64,000 nucleotides of DNA from Phascolarctos cinereus (Eukaryota; Chordata; Mammalia; Diprotodontia; Phascolarctidae). Both the position numbers and the translations under genes were made by a program. The DNA lies in the NCBI RefSeq assembly GCF_002099425.1, contig NW_018344259.1, forward strand, positions 1,952,001 through 2,016,000. The letters run 5' to 3'. The first letter of the stretch is position 1; every line of letters begins with the position of its first letter. Below, in pieces: positions 52,330-64,000 of this stretch. The notes beneath the pieces were generated by a model. It was given only the letters and a program-made list of their open reading frames with translations. It did no database searches and was not told the origin of the DNA.

Positions 52330-52612
52330 TTTTCATGCTTCTTTTGAGTTTTGTATTTGAAAGTCAAATTTTCTATTCAACTCTGGTCTTTTTATCAAGA
52401 ATGCTTGAAAGTCCTCTATTTCATTGAATTTCCATTTTTTTTCCCTGAAAGATTGCACTAAGGTGATTCTTGATTTTAATCCTAGCTCCTTTGACCTCCT
52501 GAATATCATATTCCAAGCCCTCTGATCCCTTAATGTAGAAGCTGCTAAATCTTGTGTTATCCTGATTGTGTTTCCACAATACTTGAATTGTTTCTTTCTG
52601 GCTGCTTGCATG
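52330..52612 (-). mobile_element. L1 fragment: ORF1 C-terminal part
   Basis: On the minus strand it reads [20 protein letters not shown], then AASTLRDQRAW and ITLVQSFREKKW, the C-terminal domain of L1 ORF1p, ending in a stop at 52333. Both ends are truncated. It overlaps the last 20 or so codons of the L1 at 15765-17460 and then extends past the point where that copy stops. Confidence 0.8.
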
Positions 52613-52799
52613 TTTTTTTTTTTTAAAGTTTTGATAGGGACCAAAACAGATTTGGTAGGTATGAGAAAATGGGAGAAATCACTGGTGTGACTAGTTGGAG
52701 ACAGGGAGAATTGATTATACTTTGTAGCTTCGCCTGATGAGAGTTTATATGCTTGCCAAACAGAATAGAAAATAATCACTTAAAATTGGGTTGTAATAA

Positions 52800-52880
52800 A
52801 TGCATGCATATGTGTGTATATATGTGTGTATATACATATATATATATATGTATATACACACATTATATATATATATGTCC
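52800..52880 (+). repeat. TA/TG-rich microsatellite
   Basis: tatatgtgtg and tatata runs forming a near-palindrome. Confidence 0.85.
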
Positions 52881-53639
52881 TTGATGCAGCTCAACCAGAG
52901 AGCAATTATCAAGTTAAAGACCAGAAGCCTATGTCCATTAAAATATAACTATTAAATATCTCAAGGCTGCTGGAAAAGACTGTCCATCCAAAAGGCATGA
53001 ATATATGAGTGCTTCATTACTCAGTGATGATTAGCTATATGAGACCAGTTAATTGTTAACCATTTCTTAGCCAACAAGAAAGATAATATATAGGTCTAAT
53101 TAGCTTAATCATGGCTTGGTGAATTGTAAATTTTCAAATAGAAATCAAACTGTTAGGGCATGTTAATTGATTTGATACTGAGTACTCTTCCCCTGAACCT
53201 CAATTCCCACTGAAAGAGGAATGTCTCCCATTTCTTTAAAGGGATAAAACCTCTTCTTGAAATGCTAGACATGCCAGCATTAATCACACAAATAACGCCA
53301 CCTGATTTTCATTTTTCCATTTGTAAGATACATTATCGTACACAAAATGAAATTGTGTGCTGCTGAATGGAGATGGAGGAAATCATGGTACTGTGCTGAT
53401 TGTGTCCACTACAAATTTATGTTACTTAATCCCAACTGGATCCACATGAAGCATAACAGTCATACTACTCCCTAATTGATTCACTCTCCCATTCTCCATA
53501 TTGATTCACTATATTCTTTCTCCAATGAAATTTCAAACATTGTCATCTCTCCTCTCCTTGCTCTTTTACAGCTTTGACCCAATCTACCTTTCCACCTTTA
53601 TTACACGTTATCCACCTTAACATATTGTAAGGTACAATT

Positions 53640-53880
53640 AAGCTGACTGTTCGTTATTCATCATGATGCCATCTCAATGCCTTTATACTTGCTATCACCT
53701 ATGCCTCTTCAATCTCAACTCTTAGAATCTATAATTTTCTTTAAAGCTCAACTCAGACTCTATTTCCTCTATGAGGCTTTTTGTGATTCCCCTTCACCAA
53801 CCAGTCCTTTTCTTCACTACCAATATCACTTGCCTTTATTTGTATTATTTTGTAGTTACTCATCCACATTAGTCCCTTAG
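53640..53880 (+). mobile_element. L2-type LINE 3' fragment
   Basis: Contains tatgcctcttcaatctcaac, tttaaagctcaactcagact, ctatgaggctttttgtgatt and cacttgcctttatttgtatt, the order seen in mammalian L2-type 3' regions. Confidence 0.5.
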
Positions 53881-53884
53881 TACA

Positions 53885-53910
53885 GAGGTTCTTAACCTGG
53901 AGTCCACAGA
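53885..53910 (+). mobile_element. hAT element end
   Basis: cagaggttcttaacctggag matches the terminal repeat of the hAT family at 25889, 46043 and 59687; a matching right end was not found nearby. Confidence 0.4.
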
Positions 53911-55506
53911 AGAGTTTGTGGAAATAAACAGGACATTCTATTATCATCTCATTATTAATTTATACCTTTTAAAACATTTTGGTGGATTAATGATTTCGCT
54001 GATACAGGGACTCTATCCAACAGTACAGACTGCAATGCAACCCTTCCTATGTGATTCTTGTCTGTGGCTGCCTATGAGAACCACACAGAGGTTCCACCCA
54101 TTTTGCCTGGGACCTTCTCCTAAATTTGTTGACATTGCATGGATATCAGTGGAGCATGTGAGCTAACAAACTGCAAATAACAAAAATTTAGTTTCATGGA
54201 CAATCTTTTTTGTTCTTATTTTTGTATTTGAATTTTTATTTTTGTGGAGGGTTGCTAGGTTTAGAAGTTTTAACAAGATCATCAGGACCAGGAAGGTGGT
54301 AACATATCTTGATTGTATCCTTGACCTGAGATGCTGCCAAAGTGATCCAGTTTGTTCTCTGGCACCTGCACTGGAGGAATGACAATTTGAGAAAAAAGGA
54401 AATGGATTTCTAGGCATTTACAGATTCAAGTAAGAAAAATACATGTTGCAGTGGAGGAATCCCAACTCCACAAAAACCCTACAGTGGATTCTTGGCTGTT
54501 ATTGGAAACCCTACCTCCACAAAAGACCTGTGGTTCCTTCCCACAATACAGCCTCTTTTCCACTGGATTTTCCCCCATGCATATGACATGCCTGCTGGAA
54601 GATCCCAAGTTTTTTATTATATAACTGAAGCAGAAGGCACATTGAATAAACTGCAAAAGTGATTTACCTCATCCTCTTTTCCAACCTACCTGGGTCTGTG
54701 GGAAGAATTCATTGAGATATTTTCTCACAGAGCATTTCTCTGTGCATGCATATGTCCTCTATACATGTGCCTTTCACATAGGGATTCTATAAGTTTACCA
54801 GAGCAAAACAACATACCAATTGGAAGAACTTGCTCAACATTAAAGCTGCTTGTGAAGCACGAAAGCACCATGTCAAGGGGCAATAAAACCTAGCCATTCT
54901 CCACGATGATCTTGAGAACAAAGAACACTTTGATTTCCTGTAAGTTTAATTAATGATAGGTCCATTGGACCTTAATTTTTAGCCTATTCAACTTAACCAT
55001 CATTATGGTCCTAGACTTTGCAATCTTCAGGCAGATGGGTTCTCATGAAAAGCCAAATTTGGTCACCTAGCAGATCAGACAGCCTGAAAGGCCCTTCTAT
55101 ACACCATATATTTCATAGCCACTGGATTCCATCTGGAGCTATCAGAATTGATCCACCAGCAGCAGTTATAGTACATTTAAGCTCAACTGTTTGCCATCCA
55201 AGTGGACCATTTACCTGAAATCCAGGGACATGGGTCTCATGTGAACTCCTGTACCTACATTAATTCTTATATATACTTCCGAGAAAAGCTCAATGGGTAG
55301 TGTTCCATTTCAGCCACAGCACTGTAGTGGTAGGCCTCAGGGAGCCCAACATAGAGTAATTCATGAGTCCTGCATCACTGCATCACTGTAAAACCACATC
55401 AACCAATATGTCCAGTAAAGTGACATGTTTGTTTGGGTTAAGGATTCCAGGGGTCAGGGAAAGAGACTAGGAAAACTACTGTGCCACTTAAAATTATAAC
55501 AGCATA

Positions 55507-55647
55507 GGGGCAGCTAGGTGGCGTAGGAGATAGAGCACCGGACCTGGATTCTGGAAGACCTGAGTTCAAATCTGGCCTCAGACACATAACACTTACTAGC
55601 TGTGTGACCCTTGGCAAGTCACTTAACCCCATTGCCTAGCCAAAAAC
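55507..55647 (+). mobile_element. tRNA-headed marsupial SINE with perfect target duplication
   Basis: Runs from ggggcagctaggtggcgtag through gacctgagttcaaatctggc and ctagctgtgtgacccttggc to ccccattgcct and an A-rich end. The 17-base AAAATTATAACAGCATA is identical at 55490-55506 and 55648-55664, so this is probably the youngest SINE in the window. Confidence 0.93.
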
Positions 55648-56639
55648 AAAATTATAACAGCATAGATTATGATATTTGGAAGGGACTTGGGAAATCATGT
55701 AGTACAATTCCCTCTTTTTAACAAATGAAGAAAATGAAGCTTAAGGAGGCAAGATGACTTACCCAAAGTCACACACGATGTTAATGGAAGTGTCAGAAGT
55801 GGAAGTCCGATCTTTTTGATTCCAAGTCCAGAGTTCCTTCCATCATAATTGCTATGTTCCAGAAATGATGGAGGCTTTTCACTAATGATAGCCCACCAAA
55901 TCCCAGACTCAAGTGTATTGTGGGTTCTAAGGAAAAGAATCATATATTTAGAGCTAGAAGATACCTCAGAGATCATCTAATCCAACCCTTTCATTTTACA
56001 ATATTGGAGACATTACTACCTTGCCAAAGGCCACACACATACCTCTGCTTATTGGATAATTGGTTTGGATGGTTAAATTTTGTATTTCGGCTAACTCATT
56101 TTCTCTTCAGCCCTCATTTAATAAATAGATTTGTCTGTTTAAATGCTGAATATATTTGGTTCTATGTATTCCGTTGTAATTTTTTGTTGAGAAATTTGGC
56201 TTTTGCCCTTTCAAGCTCCCTGATAGCCCTATTCCCAATGTAGGCACTGCCTTCTTTGTTATATGTTAATTTTGATTGCTGAAAAGGACCAAAAAGAACA
56301 TTTGCATCAGGAACACTCATAAAATCACCTTGACATGGAATATAGCCCTCTAATAGAAATTCTGGTGGAGAAACACAGTCTGTTTGGAGTATCTGAGAGA
56401 AAAGTTACTCTGAGTTCTCTGAGTCCTCTGCCTCATGGAGGGCTGGTCTGAAAGAAGAACATTGATTGAATAACAGATTGAGTAAATATTGAGTTTTTTA
56501 AAAGGCTGCAGTGCATTTTGGTTCAGCAGATTATTTACATATTGCTGTTTTCAGAGTTTTGAAGGATATAGTTGATAAGTTACAAATCAAATGACTGGGG
56601 AATGTGGGATGATTATCTAAGGGTTATTGGAGTCATTTG

Positions 56640-57860
56640 GAATAAAATGGATTTTTCTTTTAGTTTAATAGCATAAATTAGAGTTGGGTCACTGTTTATA
56701 AGGCCTCAATTCGAGGCATCAGATCCCAGATGGGGCCAGGTAAAGCTAGAAAGTGGGAAATGCTAAGTACAAAATATGTCAGAAGAATATAAAAACAGGA
56801 GGCACAAAAGGCAAGGAGAGAAAGAAGCTGTCTACAGAAGACAATATAAAAAAAGCTGATCTAAGCTAAGCTGACAGATTTTCAGCTGCTCTGCTGAGAG
56901 CTGTGCTGTTTGGAAGAGAGGCATCTCTTTGCTGAGAGCTGATTGGAGAAAAGCTGAGTCAGAGGAGAGTGCTGACTGAAGCCCAAAAGCCTCTGTTGCT
57001 GCTGCTGTAAGCCCATTGTAGGAGAGTTGAATCCTTCTGCTTTGTGAAGAGCTGTTGAGGAGTATTGCTCTCTAGTGCCATCTGTGGTTTAAGAAAGGGG
57101 AAACCTTTCACGGGTGCCTGTGCTGTCTGTATAGTTTAAGAGAAGGGGAAGGAAAAGAAGAAAAATCACACTTTGAAGTTGTTTGGTTGGGAGCTATGCT
57201 GTTATATTTTTGCTAAAACTGTGCAATACTTCCTCAACACCTTGCCAAGGGAGGCTGTGTGCTTTAAGAGCTTAATGCCATTTCAATAGGCCAAGATTAG
57301 CAGCTTTGCCTAGTAGGAGAACAATGAGGAGCAGAAAGGGACAAATAGTAGATGGTTTTGACAAATAAGTGGTACATGGTGCAGGCTCATTAAAAAAGAA
57401 ACCAAGGACAATAAGGCCCATCATCCAAACCCTTAGATTTCCCAGGCACATGAGTTTTCCTACTTGTGCATCTCTCTGCTAGGTTTCTGTATGTGCCTAC
57501 TTTCTTGCATGGACACTATATCCATTGGTGGGAGAGTGTGACTCAAATTTATGGGTGAACAGTTATATTAAGTTGATTTCTGCTTTTGCTTTCTGGTGAG
57601 TAAATGTTATATTTATTCTTGCTTTTGCCTTATCATTTAGTAAATATTTTACATTTGAGTCAATGGTGTCAATATGATTGATTTTGTGTAAGTGGGAAGC
57701 ACACCAATGTGGATTCAAAAGCTAAAATGGTGCATAGTAAAAATGAATCCCTCTCCTAGGTCTATGAGACTTTGAGTAGTAGCTGAGTGGTAGTGGCTAT
57801 GGCCAGTCCTCCATCCCAACTAAGATCTGCTCCCCATCCCCCATTGTTAGGGCAGGTTTG
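56640..57860. other. Unidentified block with LTR-like features
   Basis: Includes tataaaaacaggaggcac near 56790, a CTG-rich stretch (repeats of gctgctctgctgagagctg, 56870-57060) and long stretches without known repeat motifs. It could be an unrecognised LTR-type element, an old non-coding exon or plain unique DNA. No coding frame of note. Confidence 0.25.
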
Positions 57861-57867
57861 GGTTGAG

Positions 57868-57872
57868 TGAGA

Positions 57873-57953
<81 letters not shown>

Positions 57954-57955
57954 GG
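57868..57955 (+). repeat. (GA)n microsatellite
   Basis: About 85 bases of nearly uninterrupted ga repeats, the longest pure simple repeat here. Confidence 0.97.
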
Positions 57956-59235
57956 GTGCTCACTGGTCCATACTAGAGCTATACTAGCTTTATTTAATTG
58001 GATGTACTAAGGATAGAAAGAAAGAGAAGATGTAAAAAAGACCTGTCTTACACAGACTGAAAACCCATATCCAAATTGCCTTTCTTTAGTTCCAAGTTGC
58101 TTAGGAAATCCCATGTCAAATTTCAAACATGTTGATTATAGAATGGTGATGAAGAAAGGGATTTCCCAATGGAAATCTACAGAAGTACAATCTAATGACA
58201 GATTTGCTGTTACAAAGGTCTAAAAGGATAAAGACAAAGAAGAAGGGACATAGTAGGAATGCAGTAAATGAGGGACAAGAGAAATATTATTTGATTTTTT
58301 TAAGTAATAAAAGTAGCAAGTAATAAAAGGAACAAACAGAGGAACAGTTTGAAATAGGTATTTAAGATTTCAAAATAGGCATGTAAGATTCTTCTACCTC
58401 TAAGGTGAGTCATGGCAAAATGTGTAAAAATTGCTATAGTGAATAGCAAAATCTCAAAAGTATAGGGGTACTTTTAGATTAGAAATTAACCTATACATAC
58501 ATGTGACATTTCTTTTACTGAACTACTATCTATCAATGTCTTGTATTGCTGTTTCACTTTTTCCTTTGTTTGTCCTGACATTCCTACTAGATTGCATAAC
58601 ACTGTGTCTAACTATTTTTTGTATTCCCCACAGGGCCTAAGACAGTGTCTTCCTTAATAGGCTCTCAGTAGATGTGTCAGAGATGCATGCTTGACAACAG
58701 GGAAACACATTTAGCAGGTGGCAAACTTGGCTAGAGCCGTGCCCAAATATTATGCAAATATTATCAGCAAAGCAGGCTGTGAAATGTAATGGTGATATGT
58801 GTCAGGGACTCGGAACACTGTGAGGCTGAGAAGGGAAGACTAGTGGAAGGTGTTGTTACTTTGCCTGGAATATTTCCTTCCTGGTCACAGTCTGGAGGTG
58901 GCTGCAGAGAAAGGTGAGTGATTATAGTTCTACAGGGCATATATACAGCATAAGAAGATAGGCCCAGGGCTGAAGTATGTGGTTTGGAGGTTCATGAAAG
59001 TCAGTTTGAGTGTGGTAAGCAGGGGGATTTGAAAGAAAAGGCAACAGGTTTGGGAGCCTCAGTAATACATTTTGGGATTTGCTGTGTGAACAGAGGAAAT
59101 GTCTGAGAGTCAGTGTAAACCTGAAGACTGGAGATGCAGTGATATTTTTTAAGGGTGGCCTGCTTAGGGAAATGAAGAAGAATTTGTGGAGGAGAGATCT
59201 CTCAGTATGGAGGACCTAGTGTGAGGGTGCAGATT

Positions 59236-60015
59236 CAATTCAATGAGCATTTGTAGAGCCTTTAATATATGTAAGGCACTGTGCTAGTTACTGGAAGATA
59301 CATAGCTGTCAGCTGGCTAATACTGTACTATAGTCATATCACACATTGATAAGTAAATATAAGATAATTTGAGGAAGAAGATAGCACTAGCAGCAAGAGG
59401 CATTAGGAAAGTCTTTCTGTAATCAGTGGCACATGAGTTTAAGCCTTCGGATATATTCCTCTCTTGCCTTTGTTTCTTAGAAAAATGAGCTTCTATGAGG
59501 CAAAGGGGATAGAAGAGTGTGTTCTAAGAGGACTGAACGGCCTGTGCAAAGCATGAAACAGCAAATGGAATGTTAAATTTAGGGAACAGCAAGTAGGACA
59601 TGTAGGAATGTAAGGTGAAATATGGTTGGACAAAGACTGGATAACCTTAAATGCCAAACTGAGGAGTCTGTATTTTATCTAAGAGCCAGAGTTCTTAACC
59701 TGAGGTCCAAGAATTTGGTTGCTTTTTTCCCCTAATTATTTCAATATAATTAGTTTCCCTTGTTGTCCTATGTATTTATTAATTTAAAAATATCATTCTG
59801 ATAAAGGGTCCCTAGGTTTCATCAGTCTGCCAAAGAGGTCCATGATGCAAAAAGTTAAGAACTCCCATCCTAAGAGCAATAGGGAAACACTAAAGATTCT
59901 TTAGCAGAGAAGTGACATGGTCTGTACTGTCCTTCCCCCACCCAACTCCCCACACATATTCTAGTAAAGGATGTAGTACTTTTTTGTCTGTAACTTAGAC
60001 CACTCTGGCTCATAC
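59236..60015 (+). mobile_element. L2-like LINE fragment, left part
   Basis: Begins ttcaattcaatgagcatttg and aaggcactgtgctagttact, then ggcctgtgcaaagcatgaaa, ggataaccttaaatgccaaa, agtgacatggtctg and accactctggctca. A hAT element (59687-59869) sits inside it. The continuation resumes near 60925. Confidence 0.55.
59687..59869 (-). mobile_element. Non-autonomous hAT element nested in an L2-like LINE
   Basis: Starts cagagttcttaacctgaggt and ends aaaaagttaagaactcccat, inverted with respect to the copy at 25889. The octamer CTAAGAGC is perfect on both sides (59679-59686 and 59870-59877). Removing the element and one octamer restores a continuous L2-like sequence. Confidence 0.85.
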
Positions 60016-60062
60016 CACCTGAAGGCCAGATAGATGAAACTTACACTTCTCCCCAAGTGTTC

Positions 60063-60330
60063 TTTTTTTTTCATTTAAATTTTTTTTAGTATTTATTTTT
60101 AACATTCTTTTCTTTTTAAAATTTGAATTCCAGACTCTCTCCTCCTACACTTCTACCACCCACCAAGAAGGCAAATGATATGATATCAATTATACATGTG
60201 AAACCATGCAAAACATATTTCCATATTAGTCATATTGCTATGTATAAGTAAATATACAAATGAATGAATGAAAGAATGAATAAGTAAGTAAATAAATAAG
60301 TAAACAAACAAAAATAAATAAAAAGCAAGA
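60063..60330 (-). mobile_element. L1 3' end fragment, antisense, plus A-rich simple repeat
   Basis: Starts with T-runs, then aatttgaattccagactctc, accaagaaggcaaatgatat, catgcaaaacatatttccat and tagtcatattgctatg, matching the copies at 1692 and 7125. It passes into a gaat/aaat simple repeat (60258-60330). Confidence 0.65.
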
Positions 60331-60904
60331 AAATTATATCTGCCTCGGGCTCAAGTCACAGGCACCATTATTTCTCTGATCTTCCTTACCAGGATGGTGT
60401 AGGTCACCATGGCTCAAACTCCTGGTTCTGTAGGGATCACTTCTGTCACCTGAAACTAAGAGGATAAACAGCATAGAACAAAAACAAATACCCCACGCCC
60501 ATTTCACAGAGCTGGGGTAAAAAGGAATCATGGGAAGGAAAGCCTTTACCCTCTCACTGGTTCATTTCATGGTCCTCACTATGGGTGAAATGGGAAGAAG
60601 ACATAGCCAGTAAGACAGCAGTAGAAGAAAGTGAATGACTCAGTTTGGCTAGTTTTAAAGACTACCCCACCCATATGGTAGAGGATACAGCAGGCTCCAT
60701 GTTAGACAAACAGTATGTTCTAAGGACAGTATGTTCTGCAAGGGTGTCTCCATGTTAGGAGAACTGGGCATGCCCAGAGAAGTCCAGATTACTCCACTAA
60801 AAAGAATTTTACATCTAGTATTTTGTTTACATTTTGATGATACTTCTGGAATTCTGGATTTCATTATCTACACCCATGCTTTAAAAATATTTTGGCAGTT
60901 ATGT

Positions 60905-61115
60905 GAAGGAGGGACTGGTGAAAGGAAAGATTGGAAGTAGGCAGACCAACCGCAAGGCTACTGGAACATTATTTCAGTGGTCTGAGTATGAGATGATGAA
61001 GGCCTGAACTTAGGTGATGGCTGTGATGGGATGGATTTGAGAAGCATAATGGAGGCAAAAGGAACACCATTTGGCAACTGACTGGATATGGAGGATGAAG
61101 TAAAGTGAAGTGTGA
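60905..61115 (+). mobile_element. L2-like LINE fragment, right part
   Basis: ggaagtaggcagaccaaccg, caaggctactggaaca, ggcctgaacttaggtgatgg and actggatatggaggatgaag continue the L2-like order left at about 60015. Confidence 0.5.
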
Positions 61116-63429
61116 GTATTTCTAAACAGAACAGAAATCTCTGAGATTCTTCCTGCTTCTCTTCATATTGGAGACTAATCTAGACCCAAATTGGATTTCT
61201 CAAGTGTAGACCTGAATCTTTGGGATGTTCCAAAGGGCTTAGAACCTAATCAGAACCTGGAAGGCATGTAACTCAGTATATGCTAAATTGAAGATGTTTT
61301 TCAGATTTGTTTTTACCAAACTATTTAAGCATTAATTAAGCTAAACAGGAATACAACATTCCTCTGGCTCAACAATCAACAAAAAATATTGTTTCCCATA
61401 ATACAATTTCTTAGAGTTCTTCCATATTAGGATTATTTTCTGGTAAAATATGATGAGAGTAATAGATGTTGAGAAAGCTCTTAGCGCAGGGCAGTTTGTG
61501 CAACACACCAGAGCAAGAGAGCTGGAGCAATTTGAGGACAATTTGTTCGAGCCATTTGATTATCATTTTATCTCCATGAAATTATCTCACAGGACTTCCT
61601 GAAAAGTTGTCACTGAAGATTTGTAAGTTCAATTATACGTTCCTGATGTATTACATACGATTTTATAGTAAACTGTTTGAAATTCTTTATCTTCATTTCT
61701 GATTCTCCTTCAACAAGCAATGGCTCCTAACATTGAAGTTCTCCTTTCTTCCTGCCTCTGTTAGATAATTTGCGATTTTTAAAACATTTGGATTCTTCAT
61801 CAAGGTGGACCAGAGTCCTGGAACAACTGAAAGTGTAGTGTAGCTTGGGATCAGAAAGTGTGACCTTTCTTGTTCCCATATTTGGTCACACAATTGGAAG
61901 CAGATTTAGGAGGGACTGAGAATTCCACCACCCTTAGAAGCACTTCCTAGGTGGGAATGATGATCTTTTAGTACCAGAAGCAGTGCAGACCCAAATCTAC
62001 CTTGGACTAGAAGTTTTAGCTTTAGCTAAAGTTTCGGGTTTAGCATGCAGTCCAGAGTTGAATAAAAGGACAAGTGCCCCACAAGCTGATTTGGCTATGA
62101 GTTTTTGGCTAGATGTTAATTTAGGGTCACCGTCCTTCTCTCAGCGAACTTGTTTATTTTCATGTTTTTGTGTTGCTCCCCCCTATTCATTTCATAGTTC
62201 ACATTCTTTGGAAAAATTCCAGTCTTATCTCAATTGAACTAAGAGGAAAAGGGATTTTTCCACAGCTCAGGAGAGAAGGGTCCTAGAAGATGGGGGTGAT
62301 TAGTGACAACGGCCCAAACCTTCTCTAGATACCAAAAAGCAGATGAAGATTAGGAATAAAATACGGAAGGAACTAGGAACCATTATATGTGTCAAATTAT
62401 TTCCATCTGGGACTTGCATTACCTTGCATTACTATGTAACTGCTATGATAGATATTCCCTTTTGACATGAAGGGTCTGGTTATGCTCTGGGGACTTTTTC
62501 ATTTGTCTGGTGAAACCTGGGAATTGATAGACCTGCTTATTATATTCCCTCTCCTTACCCCTTCAAGAGTGGCTACCAACTCTGCCTTAAAGGCACTCTA
62601 GCTCACAAGGCTCAAATGAAAATTCCGTTTACAAAGTAATAAATACAACAAATCTTGCATCTTAGCCCTTAGAAAGTCAAGTGGTCTCTTCTTAGTTGAG
62701 CCACCTTCTATTCCTCACCTTATGGACCATAACCATCTCCATGACTCAATATAATGGCCGAGGTGGGACTCTAATGAGGGACAAATTCAAGGTTTGTTAC
62801 TTCCAATTGCTTACCAGTGGAACTCCTTTCTCATTGACCTATCATTACATTTATCTTTCTCTCCTCACTACTTTTGAGGCTCTCCACCCACCATTTATTG
62901 CAACTGCTCCATTTCTGTCAGCTGAATGCTACTGTAGCTTAGTTCTGGAAGGAATCATAAGTCATTCCTGCTGGTCATTCACAGGTCCAGACCTCTATGC
63001 CTCTTTCTGGCCATCTCCTTGTCTTGACCCTGAATGGATACTTTCTCTCCCTCCTTATTAAATTTTCAAATGACATAAAACCAGTAGGTATCGTTAATCC
63101 ATAACATGAGAATCAGGAAAACCAAAGATAGCAATAACATTGTGCTGTATAATAACAGTATAATAAGGTGATGTGTAGTAGAGATAAATGTATGTTTGGC
63201 TTTAAAAAAATCAACTTTGCAAATACAAGAATGGATTAGATGTTTTTAGACAGCAGTTTAGTGGACTACCAACTCAACATGAGTCAATACTGTGATATAC
63301 AGTCAACAATAAGTTAGGCTGACTTGAGAGCCATAAGGTCCAGGCTTAGGGAGGTAACAATCTTGCTCTATTGTTTCCTCGTATATTACTATGTAGAGGA
63401 TTTCCTTTAATTCTAGAAGTCATAGTTTA

Positions 63430-63890
63430 GGAAGATCACTGATAACTTTGGAGAGTGTCCACAGGAGAGCACCCAGGATAGTGAAGGCCTTCAAAATCAT
63501 GCCATATGAGGATCAATTTAAAAATATGGGGATATTTAGTGTGAGAAGAAAAGACTTATTAGGTAATTGTCTCTAAGTTTTTGAAGGATTATCCATATGG
63601 CAGAAGGATTAGGCTTGTTCCTGGCCCTCAGAGGGCACAACCAAGAGTATTCAATGGAAGTTGCAAAGAGGTAAATTGAGGCTTGATATAAGGAGAAACT
63701 TCCTAATAATTTGAATTTTCTAAAAGAGGAATAGGCTATCTTGAGAGAGAGTAGGATAGACCTCCCTCATTGGAGGTCTTCAAGCAAAGCCTGAATGGTT
63801 ACTTGTTGATAATTTTGTAGAGTAGATTTTTATTCAAGTACCAGATGGTTTCTGAGGTCTGCTACAACTCTGAGATTCTGGGACTCCATT
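63430..63890 (+). mobile_element. CR1/L3-like LINE 3' fragment
   Basis: Contains gagagcacccaggatagtga, aatcatgccatatgaggatc, agaaacttcctaataatttg, cctcattggaggtcttcaag, then a degraded gaggtctgctacaactctga gattctgg end. This order, ending in gaggtcccttccaactctga, is typical of CR1-clade LINEs found across amniotes. Old and diverged. Confidence 0.5.
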
Positions 63891-64000
63891 GTCTTAACAA
63901 TAAGAGTGAAAGAACTATTAAAACGTAGGTCCCAAGTTTTACTAATTCTAAGGTCACCCAAGCAAACTACTGTTTTTTTTTAAAAAGGACATTCTATTAA

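Larger units (their letters stand above)
48761..64000. other. Intergenic DNA downstream of DGKH
   Basis: No exon recognised on either strand. It is a mosaic of LINE and SINE fragments, hAT elements and simple repeats listed separately. Blocks 48780-49900, 52890-53630, 53990-55480, 56280-57860, 57960-59230, 60331-60900 and 61120-63420 hold nothing I can name with confidence. Confidence 0.7.

Noticed and set aside
62696-63061. Open frame of 121 codons on the + strand in the intergenic region
   Set aside because: Composition is untypical, no domain or splice structure is recognisable, and frames of this size are expected by chance in 64 kb.
48761-64000. First exons or promoter of the neighbour AKAP11
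   Set aside because: No CpG island and no AKAP11-like coding sequence are visible; the gene is probably beyond the window.

Overview
The window is vertebrate nuclear DNA, almost certainly from a marsupial. The evidence is split genes with GT-AG introns plus tRNA-headed and CORE-type SINEs of the marsupial kind (gggcagctaggtggcgcag heads, gctgtgtgaccctgggcaagtcactta bodies). There is also an L1 whose 5' end starts with the ggcagagccaagatggtgg motif that I associate with marsupial L1s. The species cannot be fixed from the sequence alone. No bacterial, phage or CRISPR content is visible.

There is one host protein-coding gene, on the + strand: the 3' half of diacylglycerol kinase eta (DGKH). Sixteen coding exons between 1355 and 37572 can be placed with consistent GT-AG sites and reading phases. 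They give the last 671 residues: end of the split-catalytic linker, the whole catalytic accessory domain (exons 6301 to 21097), a helical linker, and a C-terminal SAM domain. The upstream PH, C1 and catalytic (DAGKc) exons lie to the left of position 1.

The most interesting host feature is the 3' end of the coding region. The 131-base exon carrying most of the SAM domain (30597-30727) is not a multiple of three. Including it, the last exon (37483) is read as the end of the SAM domain and finishes with a PDZ-ligand-like SEV tail. Skipping it, the same bases are read in a second frame as a 17-residue tail ending SGN, stopping at 37533-37535. The last exon is therefore dual-coding over about 50 bases. 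This fits the two known DGK-eta forms, eta1 without SAM and eta2 with SAM.

From 37573 to about 48760 the sequence is AT-rich, poor in repeats and without exons. It looks like a long 3' UTR with proximal (38459, 38726) and distal (48738) poly(A) signals; the distal end is inferred. From 48.8 kb to 64 kb is intergenic DNA built of old LINE fragments, SINEs, small DNA transposons, simple repeats and a few unidentified blocks. In human the next gene is AKAP11, but no AKAP11 exon or CpG island is visible here.

The introns hold most of the mobile DNA: an L1 5'-half insertion with target-site duplications but no 3' half (15765-17460), an antisense L1 3' end (7125-7835), many MIR/CORE-SINE and L2-type fragments, a mariner-type hairpin MITE, a small hAT family present several times, and one probable solo LTR. 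I did not find a novel multi-gene system; the dual-frame terminal exon, the 3'-less L1 and the intronic duplication are the observations most worth checking.
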